Source of the DNA: Rhyzopertha dominica
Taxonomy: Eukaryota; Arthropoda; Insecta; Coleoptera; Bostrichidae
Reading direction: 5' to 3'
NCBI GenBank assembly: GCA_025024175.1
Contig: QCXZ01000138.1
Coordinates: 49,447,092 to 49,511,091 of the forward strand
Length of the DNA stretch: 64,000 nucleotides
In this document: positions 24,232 to 35,328 of the stretch, one piece after another
How positions within the stretch are numbered: the first letter of the stretch is position 1
How the letters are laid out: every line of letters begins with the position of its first letter
Notes under the pieces: model-generated
Told to the model about the DNA's origin: nothing
What the model saw: the letters and a program-made list of their open reading frames with translations, nothing else
Database searches by the model: none
Position numbers and translations under genes: made by a program

Positions 24232-25442
24232 ACAGTGGCGAATTTAGAGGAGAGGGGTCAGGGATCAAGCCCTCTCCAAAAGCATTTGGGTCCACTCTTG
24301 GTAAATATCAAATTAAACTTGATATTAGCATTTTTTAAATTTTAATCTCTATAAAAAGGTGTTTACGTATTGAGTTTTTAACCTTTCCCCCAAACAGCAG
24401 CAGAGGTACCTCAAGAGATAAATGAGTTTTGTTCAATCTTGTTATCAAAAATTACTGTTTTCTACTCAGATACAAAATGTAAATACGTTTTTTGATCAAT
24501 TCACAGTATATACAGAGTAACGTATGAGCGAAAGCTCACTCATTTTGTTAATATAACATAATATATAATAATATAACGCTAATACACATCTACAATACTA
24601 CTTTTTCGTAGACTTTTCGGGTTTAGTTTTCAAGCTGCTACCCGTATCACCCATAATATATATTTTTCGCTATCTTGATATATTTGTTGGCGACTTTCTA
24701 CACAGCTCGCATCAATGGATGAGGAACGCCAATTTTCGTGTTCTTTAAAGGTCAACGTATCAGCAGANGCATTCGCTAATAGTATTGCCGATATTCGCCG
24801 AAAACAATGTCCTGTATGTAGGTTGACATCCTTGATTTGCAGGTGGCTTGCTACTAAATCTGGGCATTTTTGATAAAGTATTTATATCCACTGCTTGATC
24901 TGTACATTTCCTTGCTGGTTAATTCAAGAAAAATCTTCCACTTTCGAAGCAATGAAAATTATTTTTCTATCACTAGAAAAAACAGGGTTTATCAGTTTTC
25001 GTATTAATAAATCTCTTCGGAAGCTTGATTTAGAAATTTTTCCACTTCTTTCTGGTCAAATGATTTCGCTTTCTTAAGTTGATAGTCTTTCGAATTGCTT
25101 TTTAAATCACGAACAAGGTCTTAAACCTACAAATTGTGTATATGATTACAACCAGTAAATTAATTACCAACTACGAAATTTGCTTCTTTATATCTGTGCC
25201 ACAATGATGGAATACACGTTGAAAAGCTTTACTGCCATGTGTATTAGCCGAGATATTTTGTCTTGTAGCCTACAACCTGTTGATGTTATTGAGAACATGC
25301 AATAGGCTATCCGCGGAGACTTGCTATGCGCTTAATATACAAAATAAAACGTTTAATGTTTCTATAGTATTTTAGGGTTTACATATGTAAAGCATCAGTT
25401 TGGTCGAGCCCCTCCCAAACCGAAATCCTGGATCCGCCACTT
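24232..25442 (-). mobile_element. Relic with Crypton-like tyrosine recombinase
   Basis: On the minus strand, 25070-25000 reads KKAKSFDQKEVEKFL, like the start of the catalytic domain of Crypton-type recombinases. 24820-24690 reads HCFRRISAILLANASAD followed by HENWRSSS and later a degenerate YxxxS-type end. This is the C-terminal HxxR...H..W pattern with the nucleophile region of tyrosine recombinases. Stops and a missing middle show decay. The outer edges carry AGTGGCG at 24233 and its inverse CGCCACT at 25435-25441. Whether these ends belong to the same element is unclear. Confidence 0.5.
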
Positions 25443-25689
25443 AATAACAAAATTTGTATTGGGTTAGTGACATTTCTAGTGAGAGTACTTTTAAACTTAA
25501 ATTTATAAGCAGTGTATTTTGAATACATTCAATAAATTTCTTTATGCATGTCCCAGAACTGTTAATTCAATTAACAAAGACTTTTTCGAACATGAAAGGA
25601 AATTGGAAATAGTCTTCCTTTCTGGCAAATTTATTTAAGGGCCGATTTGAAACAGATTTCAAATATACAAACCAGCATTTTCTCCCGTA

Positions 25690-26010
25690 TGATTGCTTTA
25701 CGTTAATGATTTTTTGCCATATTTGACACCAAATTTGGGAAAACTTAGATTCCTATTTCACAAGCGTTAAGTTCACAATGAGAAAAACAACAAGGAGGTC
25801 TCCCGTTTTTTAGATGTATTGGTGTCAAGAATGAACAACAACGAAATAACGTTTATAATTCAAGGATCGCAACACTATTATCAACATAAGTTAGTTAATT
25901 TTCTTTTATAATAATGGGTACTCTAGTAAAAAAAGTAGAAACCTTACTTAGGAATATACGGTACAAAAAACAGATTGTATTTATCCAAATTCTGGGTTTA
26001 CTAAACTTTT
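25690..26010 (+). pseudogene. Penelope-like reverse transcriptase relic
   Basis: Around 25770-25865 one plus frame reads NNKEVSRFLDVLVSRMNN, the E.NN..l.FLDVLV.R signature of Penelope-like reverse transcriptases. Just upstream another frame reads YFTSVKFTM, the piece that normally precedes it. Stops and frame changes surround it, and only about 300 bp can be traced. Confidence 0.5.
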
Positions 26011-26117
26011 TTAAAATTATTCATAGGCACAAATTTCATCCTAACAAAATTATATTAGTCCATAAATTTAAACGAAAATGATTTTGATAGACCCATCGAG
26101 TTTTGTGAGATCCTTAC

Positions 26118-26833
26118 CACAATTTGTTCCTCCGAGGAATGCACATGTGCATCGACATAATTTTCGACATGGTTGAGTAGAGAATTGAATGACAGTTTCA
26201 ATGAGCATTATTTTCTGTTTGAGCTCTTTGACTTGCGATGTGGTAGTGCAAGGAAACGACTAAAAAAAACTAACTATTACCATCGAATCATCGAAATGTG
26301 TACCCCAAGAAACAAAAGTTGACCTGTTTCATGGTTTTTTCGAGAACATAGGGATTACAAAATTATACGACATGGCTCGTCTTAACTGGAACGCAGACAG
26401 CAAAATCCATAATATCTGTCCGTTCCCTATACTAATTTTACTCACCACAAAGTTCCTTCTTTTAAACGAACAGTACAAAAGTCAAACCGTTGTAAATGGC
26501 TTGTTCCCCTTTCGCACAATCGAGTACCCTTTGCTGTACCTACGCATGAAGACTCTTTATCTCCTTCGTTTGAAAAATGAATATTCATAATTGAGAGAGG
26601 GATGACATTTTATAAAAATTACACACCTGAACCGTGACTCAACGATAATGCTGGTTTTTCACTTGGGATTTCTTTCTCGTCGCGATAAACGTAATGAACC
26701 GTTGCATCGTGAATTTGCAACTTATGACTATTCATGTTCATTGATTTCGGTATTGTGTTGCCGGTATCGATAAATTCTTTTTGTCGGCAACGACCGTAGT
26801 AGTTATTTTTCGCAAAAGGGGTAAGGATCGGCC
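26118..26833 (-). CDS. Two linked candidate exons of an unidentified gene
   Basis: Two minus-strand open stretches are bounded by splice signals and are in phase. Exon A is 26625-26833: pyrimidine-rich acceptor ending AAG, donor GTGTAA (a stronger GTGTGT two bases earlier would break the phase). Exon B is 26118-26259: acceptor after a run of T, donor GTAAGG. Exon A encodes NNYYGRCRQKEFIDTGNTIP and ends SLSHGSG. Exon B starts SFPCTTT, passes through a helical KELKQKIMLIETVIQF and ends in a Cys-rich tail (CRKLCRCTCAF). I do not recognise the protein. Further exons would lie on either side but none is visible in the transposon-filled flanks. It could equally be an old element. Confidence 0.28.
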
Positions 26834-28480
26834 CTTAATGGAGGTCAAAGAAAGAAGTGGGAACGTATTATTTGCAATTCATTTCCCGATGGAATATAGA
26901 CGTTAGTATTGTTTGGGTATCATTTTTCATGATGCGAAGCGGAAGATTCAAAGCAGAATTTGCAATTATTAATTTAACCCCAGCGTTTGATCTTTTCAGA
27001 CGTCTAGATAATTTCTTTACACTGAGAACCTCTACAGATTGTTCCAAATGTTATTTAACACTTGGCCAGTTATTTACAAGCTTAAGTTTAACTAGTATTC
27101 CAAACAATGTTGTGAAGAACACGACGGGCGATGATAATTCGTGTTCGTTAGCTACCATACCTAAAGCGGTGGTATGATGATCCTTTTATGTGTAGGAAAT
27201 TGATCTTTCTAATATTATACAAGTGATATATCGCACTTTTTATGTGTGGATTTATTCCTGATTTGGAACATTTCCTTGGTTTATTGAGTGGCTGTGAATA
27301 TATCTATAGTCTACAACGATGTTACTGCTATACCCAGCGTTCTAATAATTTAGTAACGCGATTCATATTTTTATCCTTATGCAATTTTAATTTTGTATTT
27401 GTAATCTTGCTTTACCTACCTAGTCATTTTGCGAAGATTTTTGAGGGATTTATTTACAAGACTTGTGAAGAAGAATATTTTCAGAAATTACTATAAATGT
27501 TCTTTTTTTATCAAAAAGTCGTTATGCTTTGTTCTGTAGAAACCAGTCGCATTTTAATTAAAATAAAACCTATTCATTTTCAGCNGAAAATAAGTAACAA
27601 ANTCATTGATAACTCAAATACAGTAAAAAATTGGCTATTTTCGTGATGCGTTAAGGGTTGTTTTTAAACCACTTTTTNCAATTAGGTATCCAGATNAGGG
27701 TAGCTTTTTGTCAAAAGTGTTATAAGTAACCTGTCAACGGTCAGCTTATATAATACTGCTGAAGGCATGTTGATGTCATTCATTTTACTGGCACGTGGAA
27801 CAATGTTTACTATATTTTACTTTCAAAATACATTTCTTATTTACAAAGGTTGTGGCAAATAAGTCAAACTTGATGTTGATTGGCATTTGATCAATTAAAC
27901 TGGTTTTTAAGCAACTACTGCTGGCAAATTACTAACTCCATGTGCGTGTCAGTAAAATTGCTTTCATCCACAAAGAATATTGTAATCAACATTATTTAAA
28001 TTTAATATGAGCAATGAATATGTGCATACTAACACTTGGTTAAATAACTTAGTTATATAGTTAGTATCAAAATTCAAAAGCAAATTATCCCTTCCCCTAA
28101 TACAGAGTGATCATATTTAAATTGTATTGATAATGAGGGACTGTTAGATACTTAACTTAACCCAGTCTAAGCCATAAGGGAACAACCACCAACTGTCAAA
28201 TACATAATGCAGTCAACATAAAATTAAAGTTTCAATTGCCATAATAAAATATACGTATGAAAAACACGTTACAAAAATATCAAATAACTAAAGAAATCTA
28301 ATACTTTTCTGAGCTGTAAACTTTTTCAAAGATTCGATATTACCTTTTATCCTAGCAAAAATACTTAATGCCAAGTTTAATTTTGTAATTCCCTGAGCTT
28401 TGACACTTGTAAATAAGATTTTTATACTGTTCACGATCTATTTACCTATGTAATGTGGTCTGGCCATCAATGTACTATAA
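26834..28480. other. No gene recognised
   Basis: There are open frames without motifs, including 106 codons on the plus strand at 26857-27177. N calls occur near 27585-27697. Confidence 0.4.
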
Positions 28481-28587
28481 TACGAGTATGCTAATATGGA
28501 ATAGGGGACAATGGGACACCTTCCAAAAATGGGGGACAATCCCCCTTAATGGGGAACGAATGGTCACTTTACCCTAATGAGCTTAAC

Positions 28588-28611
28588 CATAGATTAATTA
28601 ATTAATCTATG
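28588..28611. repeat. Perfect 24-bp palindrome
   Basis: The sequence is its own reverse complement over 24 bases, with core TTAATTAATTAA. It is preceded at 28500-28560 by G-runs with GGGGACAA spacing. No known site is recognised. Confidence 0.8.
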
Positions 28612-28789
28612 CTACCTAAGAGTACTAACAGTACTTCGATACTTGTATAGTATTGATACAATCAGAACAAAAGAACAATACTTATACATATCTACTACAT
28701 TCCTAAGCACAGTAACAGAATAAATAAAAAGTACAAAAAGTACCAATAATGAATTTATTCGATCCTCGTAGTGTTTGTAGCGTTGTTAG

Positions 28790-28982
28790 TATCGATACTG
28801 GTATCGAACGGTATTGTTTTAAGTATCGACACTACTCGATCCTTCATTGAAAAATATCGATATATCCAAGTATTGATACCTTGAGCATTGCGACAAAAGC
28901 TGTTGAAAATGAATAGCTTTATTTCATTAAATATTGATTATTTTTATTTAAAGTATCGATAGGCACGTAAAAATTATCGATA
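28790..28982. promoter_or_regulatory. Cluster of four TATCGATA sites
   Basis: Perfect TATCGATA octamers lie at 28790, 28855, 28954 and 28975, with several one-off variants between 28640 and 29010. In Drosophila this octamer is the DREF element and overlaps the BEAF-32 boundary motif. The cluster sits at the left edge of the housekeeping gene block. Alternatively it may be the subterminal repeats of an unrecognised transposon. Confidence 0.35.
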
Positions 28983-29443
28983 AATACTGTAGAAGTATCA
29001 AAGCATCGTCCACATCCCTATACGTATAGACCAGGGTGAGCAGTGGTTATTCCCGAAGAAATAAACGCTCCTGCCATCTAATGGTTAGAATTTGAATTAG
29101 CAGACAGGTAACTATTTTTTCAAATTTATATATAAATTTTTTTGTACGATAATATTTCATATCTTTATGAAAGAAGTTTTTAAATTTTTGTATTACGCAT
29201 ATTTTCTAAACACATAAGCTATTGAGGAATGCAAAACTTAAAAGAAAGCAAAGTTGTCAAGTCATCTGCAATAAGTAATTCAAAAATTGAATTTAAAATA
29301 GATCATGCTATATTGTTAAAACATGGACTGCTGTTTATTTAATCTGTGAACAATATTATCAAGAAAAAGTCATTGTAATGAAGCAAATCATTATGAAACA
29401 AATCTTTATTTATATTATAAATAAATACAAAAAGGCAGTCTGC

Positions 29444-30273
29444 TTAAGCTATTTTTTCTAACCACTTTTCCAACTCCCCGAGAGAGGCTTTGTTATCTTT
29501 ATCGCTTGCGTAACACTCAGCAAACTCAACTTTAAACGAACTGAATTCAAACTTTCCATTGTTTCCGAGCACAACTGTTTTCTTTGCGTTTGGATCGACA
29601 GAGTCCAGCTGCCTTGATTTCGTCACACAGAGAGTACTCAGTTCCTTTTCCAACACAGTTCTAACAACATTTTTAGTTTTAGCTAGGGGAACATCCTGTT
29701 TGTTACATAGAATCAAGTATGATGTGCCTTGCAGTACAGTATCTGACAAGATATTGTACAGAAATTCGGCGACATTCCTGACATCCTTCTGTATATTCGA
29801 TGAATCAACAATAAAGACTATTCCACGAGCTATGTTCTTGTAGCGATCGAGGAATTTTTCACGTAACCTCTCATGACCAGGGATGTCAATTATACGCAAA
29901 GACGTCTGTAATACCCAAATGATAATGGCACATTCTCTTTTCTGTAACGTTAAACTTACCCCTTTGACAAGGTAGTCCCCAATGTTTTCTTTCATTGACG
30001 TAAACGTAGGGAAGAAGGCTTTATGCAGTAATTGGGTGAAAATAACTGTTTTGCCGCTTTCACATAAGCCAGTTATTAAGATACCCCTTCTAGCATTCTT
30101 GCGTCTTTTGTAAAGGGCCACCAACACTTCAGAGTGGTAAAATATGTTAGGTAAAAGATAACCTAAAATATATGAGTGTACTTACCTAAAGTTAGCACAA
30201 TAACAAAAACTGCTATAAGTATTTCTGTAAAATGTGACTCCTCCAGCTTCACAGGAGCATTCTCTTCAGTCAT
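29444..30273 (-). CDS. SrpRbeta: Signal recognition particle receptor subunit beta
   Basis: ER membrane GTPase that anchors the SRP receptor alpha subunit at the translocon. Three exons, 30186-30273, 29960-30126 and 29444-29905, join in phase to 717 nt, 238 residues, close to the family's usual size. The start is the first ATG, reading MTEENAPVKLEESHF. One membrane segment follows (about residues 18-38), then the G1 loop GLCESGKT, the G3 motif IDIPGHE and the G4-type CNKQD. The small introns are about 59 and 54 nt. The 54-nt intron (29906-29959) is a multiple of three without a stop, so its retention would not break the frame. A reverse-strand AATAAA lies 34 bp past the stop (29405-29410). 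It is transcribed divergently from METTL18. Confidence 0.95.
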
Positions 30274-30619
30274 AATTGTCAATTTTAAAATTTTAATATA
30301 CCATCTAATCAATAAATTTCCCCCTGTATATGCCAGGTGCTGACGTTATTGAATGTTGTCAAGTTCCCACCTTAGCCAATGTGTACTCTCAAAAACTACA
30401 TAAATAAGCAAGTATATTAGCAGTGGATCTATAAACAATTGTAACCTTTTATTTTTAATTTACAGTACCTACTTTTGAAAATTCTTGCTTTATTTTTTTA
30501 ATTTTTGAACTAGTGAAGGAGGGCCTTTTTGCATTTGGCAACACCGAGTATGGTGAAAGATGACATTGACAGATTCAAACGTGATGTTTTGAGGTTATGT
30601 AATACGTAACCTCAAAAAC
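30274..30619. promoter_or_regulatory. Shared intergenic region of SRP beta and METTL18
   Basis: Only 346 bp separate the two divergent start codons, so this stretch must hold both promoters and 5' untranslated regions. A roughly palindromic segment (GAGGTTATG...CGTAACCTC) lies at 30590-30613, just before the METTL18 start. Confidence 0.6.
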
Positions 30620-31734
30620 ATGTTTAAATTTAACTTTTCGTGCAATGGAAAAGATGATAATATTATCACAGACCGTAAGAAACTCTTTTATTGATCTACA
30701 TCCAATGATTTTATCATGTTTTTCTAGCCATTCCTTCTAATCCAGACCCAAATTATTGTAAGGAAGCACAAGAAATTAAAATAAACACCATAAGCGAAAT
30801 AGTAACAACCAGTGATTTAAGCTACAGCGTATTTAAGTGTAATGATGCATTTGAAATTAAATATGTATCGTCTGAATCGGTTATAAATGTGTTAAAAGAC
30901 AAGGATTCTTTGAATAATCCCGTAACCGTGGCAGATAGTAACAATTCAGATCTGATAGCGGGTGTTTATGAAGGTGGTTTAAAAATCTGGGAGTGCACAG
31001 TAGACTTGATAAATTATTTAGTCAGTGAAAGGTTGGATTTCGGTAATAGTATAGTAATGGATCTGGGCTGCGGTGCAGGCATAGTGGGAATTTATGTGTT
31101 AATTCAGAGTGCATCGTGTGTTTATTTTCAAGATTACGTAAGGTGATTATACAGTACACCACATTATTAGTTTAAATTGTAAATTTCAGAACAGTGAGGT
31201 TCTTGAACATATTACGATTCCAAATGTTTTAATCAATAATGTGAGTAATGCAGAAAGGAGAGCTAAATTTTATTCTGGTGACTGGAAGTCTTTTTTAAAA
31301 CTAACAGAGAATGCTTGGGATAGTGAATATAAAAAATGTGATTATATTTTCACTTCCGAGACGATTTATAATCCTAGCAATTATGAGAAGGTAGAGAATG
31401 TGTTTAGGTATTGTTTAAAGAAAACAGGGACGATGTATCCTTTTTATTTTGGAAATTTTCAGTTCTTACTGTATTTTTTTAATCTAAGTGCATAGAAAAG
31501 TTTTGTTTGCACCAGTAAAAAATATGCAGATATAAGAAAGTATGTTAATTTTTTATTACTTTTCTTAACACACTTAGATATTTGGCATCAAAATGCTACT
31601 ACTTCGGAGTCGGAGGTAGCTTAAGAGATTTTGAAGACCTCCTTGGCAAAACAAACCTGTACAACTATGAAACATGTTGGACATGTAAGGATGGTTTTAA
31701 AAGGGAAATACTGAAAATAACTTTGAAGCCGTAA
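30620..31734 (+). CDS. METTL18: Protein-histidine N-methyltransferase METTL18
   Basis: SAM-dependent methyltransferase; the human protein methylates a histidine of ribosomal protein uL3. Four exons, 30620-30674, 30728-31137, 31190-31434 and 31578-31734, join in phase to 867 nt, 288 residues. The start MFKFNFSC matches the short N-terminal motif of the family. GVYEGGLKIWECT leads into the SAM-binding motif DLGCGAGIVGI and then YFQDYNS. The TSETIYNP motif follows, then ASKCYYFGVGG and the C-terminal end EILKITLKP. Introns are 53, 52 and 143 nt. It ends 109 bp from the converging PNPO gene. Domain order and length match full-length METTL18, so it looks intact. Confidence 0.94.
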
Positions 31735-31843
31735 ATAGCCTTGTATATTTTATCTAATCTACATTTTGTATATTATTGTCCTTCACCTAATACAATACAA
31801 TGAGGTACTCGTAAATTATTATGATCACACCATTCTATTTTTG

Positions 31844-32819
31844 TTATGGTGCCAAACGCTCGTATATCCAGCCGTTTTCTGCAACATGTGTTAATATTCC
31901 GTCTGCTACTTCACCAGGTTGGGGTTTTCTGAAACGGATGCGATCATGCAAACGGCTCGTTTGGCCTTGCCAGAACTCGATAGATTTTGGAATGACTATG
32001 TACCCACCCCTGAAAAATGCATCAAATGTAAAAAATAATAGTGTGCACACTAAAATATTGATATGAAGAGAAAAAGATCATTTGAACATTAATAATACTA
32101 ATTATTGGACTAATACTGATTTACACAAAATCATTTTATTAAAACATCAATTTGACTGTTTGATGTTATTGATAGAAAATTCTTTCAGACAGATTTAAAA
32201 TGATCCCCTTACCACAGCGGAGGCCTTGGTACTTCGTCCGGATATTGTTTCTCCAACTCCTCCGCTTTTGAGGTTAAAACATGCCTGCCCTCTATCGGTT
32301 TGCTTTGGTCGCTGCTGAGGGCTCCGATTTTACTCATGTAAGGTCTAGTCTTGAAGTACTCATCTGCCTTTGAAAAAGGCAACTTTTCTACAGTCCCTTC
32401 AATACGGATTCCTCTGCTAAGGGGTTCCCAATAAAATGCTAAGGCAGCATTCGGGTTTTGGTCCTAAAACGTTGCTTCTAAATTGTAATCAGTTACGGAA
32501 TTGTGGTTAGTTACCAGTTCTTGTCCCTTACGACTCGTGTAATGGGTGAAAAATATGAATCCGTCATCACCATAACCTTTTAGCAGCACGAAACGTGCAG
32601 AAGGGATTGCTTCTCTAAAAACAAGCGAATCAATCATGAATAGATTCGGAATTGTATTATTTACGTGGTTGCAGTGGCTAAACACATTGCGTTAGGTTCG
32701 TAAATGTCTCCACATTGTTTTGCGGCTTCAAACCATTTACCAAACAAAACAATTGGATCTTTTACTTCAATGTCGTCTTCCAGAAAGGGGGTATTTGCCT
32801 CCCTGTATTTTTTTCGCAT
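31844..32819 (-). CDS. PNPO: Pyridoxine/pyridoxamine 5'-phosphate oxidase
   Basis: FMN enzyme of vitamin B6 salvage that oxidises pyridoxine or pyridoxamine 5'-phosphate to pyridoxal 5'-phosphate. Four exons, 32665-32819, 32515-32614, 32213-32463 and 31844-32009, join in phase to 672 nt, 223 residues. The start at 32819 reads MRKKYRE, matching an internal conserved Met of the human protein; an in-frame stop lies just upstream. Signature blocks are [21 protein letters not shown] with [13 protein letters not shown] (FMN and substrate contacts), AFYWEPLSR, and the C-terminal [14 protein letters not shown] ending WIYERLAP. An upstream exon with a targeting peptide cannot be excluded. The Drosophila counterpart is sugarlethal. 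Confidence 0.95.
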
Positions 32820-33609
32820 TCCTTAAAGCAACATTTTATCTATATTTATTGTTATTAATACAATAGCATTACCTCCAATATCCATACTGGTTAGACTTAA
32901 ATTACAGTTGTATGTTATTATGATACTGATATGAATGGAGGTTGTTGTGGATATTAAATAACATCAAAGATAACAGTGATTTTAATAGGCAGTACTTATT
33001 TGGTATTAAAGAGATATGAGAGTTTATTATTGTGATAACAGTGGACTGGGTTAACACATTGCGTATATTTCGTAGTCGACTTTCTAATTTGGTACTGATA
33101 TGCCGTAATCGTAATCAGTCGGAACCACTGTATTATACCGAACGAAAAAAATCGCTTTGCTTTTAACTTTTAACAATACTTGCGCCCTCTATCAAACTTT
33201 ATTGCTGTCGTTTCTAAAACAAAAACATTGGATCGTTATCGTCTAGTCTAAACTTTAGTCACATTATGGTTTCAGGTTGCATGTTCACAGAACTTTGAAG
33301 TTACACAAATAGTATTCAATTTTTATCATTGAAATTCAGTAATGCGAGTGTTTTAATGTTCGCTGCTCAATAGAAAAACACTAATATTAATATGGTGTAT
33401 GCNGTATGGTACCATGATGTGCAGGTATTTTTTGTATCGTCATGTTGAGCCGAGTTATCTGTCTGTACGTTTTTGTCCTCGTCCAGTGTCGCCTAACTTC
33501 ACAGCTGTTGAAGTATCCGCAGCATAAGTTAGGTTAAGTTTCCAAAAACTACTCCAAACAAAAAAAATACAGTTACATCAAATAAACTGGAAAATTTTTA
33601 TATCGTATT
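32820..33609. promoter_or_regulatory. Intergenic region between divergent PNPO and PSME3
   Basis: This 790-bp stretch lies between two divergent start codons and presumably holds both promoters. No core promoter element stands out. A single N lies at about 33403. Confidence 0.45.
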
Positions 33610-34893
33610 ATGGCCACAAGCAATCTAAACGCAAAGGTAAGTGTTTTTTTTGGTATAGAGAGAGCTTACAACGTACCAATTTTTTTTCTGGAAAATTCGC
33701 ACGACATGCGTTCAAAAGCCGAATTATTTTTGACGGTTGATATATCGAGCTGTCACGCTACGTTTTTCCGTTTAGAACCGGCTAAATTTTGTTAAAAATG
33801 TCATTTGCGTACTCATCAAACCATTCTAGATTCGGGAGTTTTGCCGATAATTACTCAAAATCTGCAGGATGTCTGAAGGTGCTCTGCACACGCAGATTTT
33901 CGGAAAATTTCCATCATCCCTCGTTTTTTCTAGGTTCAAGAATACAAAGAAGCACTCAAATTAAAGGCCGAAGAACGGGTCCTGAAAGGGTTTCCAGAAA
34001 CAATTGTTAAGCTCAATGAAATCTTGGAGACGCCGCAGTTCAAGAACAGGGAATTCGTCGATGTGCGCCAAGAACTCAACATCCCCGTTCCTGACCCCAT
34101 TGTATTCAATAGCCACACGGACTTGCCCCCAACCAAAAAGACTAAGTTCGAAAATAGTATTTCGGAGAGCGGTACTAAGGTCATGGTTTTGCCGACAGGG
34201 TCAGTTGTGTGCAACAAACACTTGATGGACACGGTCGAGATTGTTAAACCTCACATACGGAAGCTTATTGAAGACTCGAACGTTGTAAGTGCTTAATGTT
34301 AATGGTATAATCGGAATATGGAGTTTTGGCAGCTAGACCAATAACATCACTGGTGAATATTCGTATGTTTGACAATTTATATCTCTGAATGCAGTTTCAT
34401 AAGATTCAGCCCTTTTGGATCATGTTACAGTCTATTTTTAATATTTGATATACAAAATTCTTTTTTTTAGTTGAAAATGTGGATTTCATTTATGATTCCA
34501 AAGATCGAAGATGGCAACAATTTCGGCGTATCAATTCAGGAAGACACCTTGGCTGAAGTACAATCCGTTGAATCAGAAGCAGCAGCATTTTTTGACCAGA
34601 TCTCTCGATACTTTATTTCCAGAGGTAAAATTGTTTTTCCTGTGTATGCGAATCGTTGCAAATTTATTTTTTATGTTCATATAGGAAAATTGTTGTCGAA
34701 GGTGGCTAAATATCCCCATATAGAAGACTACAGACGTGCGGTGCACGAATTAGACGAAAAGGAATACCTCAGCCTTTGGTTGGTGATGACGGAAATTCGC
34801 AACCGATATTGTTCGTTACACGATATCGTCATCAAGAATTTGGACAAAATCAAGAAGCCCAGATCTTCAAACGCTACCGAATCTTTGTATTAA
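33610..34893 (+). CDS. PSME3: Proteasome activator PA28-gamma (REG-gamma)
   Basis: Subunit of the nuclear heptameric 11S cap that opens the 20S proteasome for ubiquitin-independent proteolysis. Four exons, 33610-33636, 33934-34284, 34471-34624 and 34685-34893, join in phase to 741 nt, 246 residues, the usual length. The N-terminal helix (VQEYKEALKLKAEERV) is followed by a short basic stretch PPTKKTKFE in the place of the nuclear localisation insert. The activation loop PKIEDGNNFGVSIQED is fully recognisable, then a helix with EAAAFFDQISRY and the C-terminal end NATESLY, which docks on the proteasome. The first coding exon has only nine codons. The Drosophila counterpart is REG. Confidence 0.95.
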
Positions 34894-35328
34894 TCAGTGT
34901 GGCACAATAGTATAGGAGATAACGCAACAGACTTTTGCGGAACTGGATGGATTGTAAGATTGCGATGGTATTTTCATTAATTGAATATAAAATTTTTCCT
35001 TAATAGACTCTTATTTTATTGATGAAACCTTATACCAACACAGGAGAACAAAGAAAATTACACGAAGCCATTATTTAAATACCCGTTCATAAAATCATAG
35101 TAATTCGACTAAAGTAATGAGTTATACTTACCAGTATTAGTTGATTAATTATAGGGATGTTCCACACCGGCACTAGAATAAGTATTTCCCAACATACTTT
35201 TCATGTCTTTCACTTCATAAATGACAAAATTCTTAGCTGTCACTTTGACATACAAGGTTCAAAATGCAAAAAGTCACCATATAGGTAACAATTAGGAAGG
35301 AAATGAAACAGGCCCTTCCTTCTGAGTA
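34894..35328. other. 3' flank of PSME3, nothing recognised
   Basis: The 3' untranslated region presumably starts here. No clear AATAAA and no further exon can be seen. Confidence 0.4.

Noticed and set aside
33789..34010. 73-codon plus frame inside PSME3 intron 1
   Set aside because: It overlaps the intron and the start of exon 2 in a different frame; the spliced PSME3 frame explains the region.
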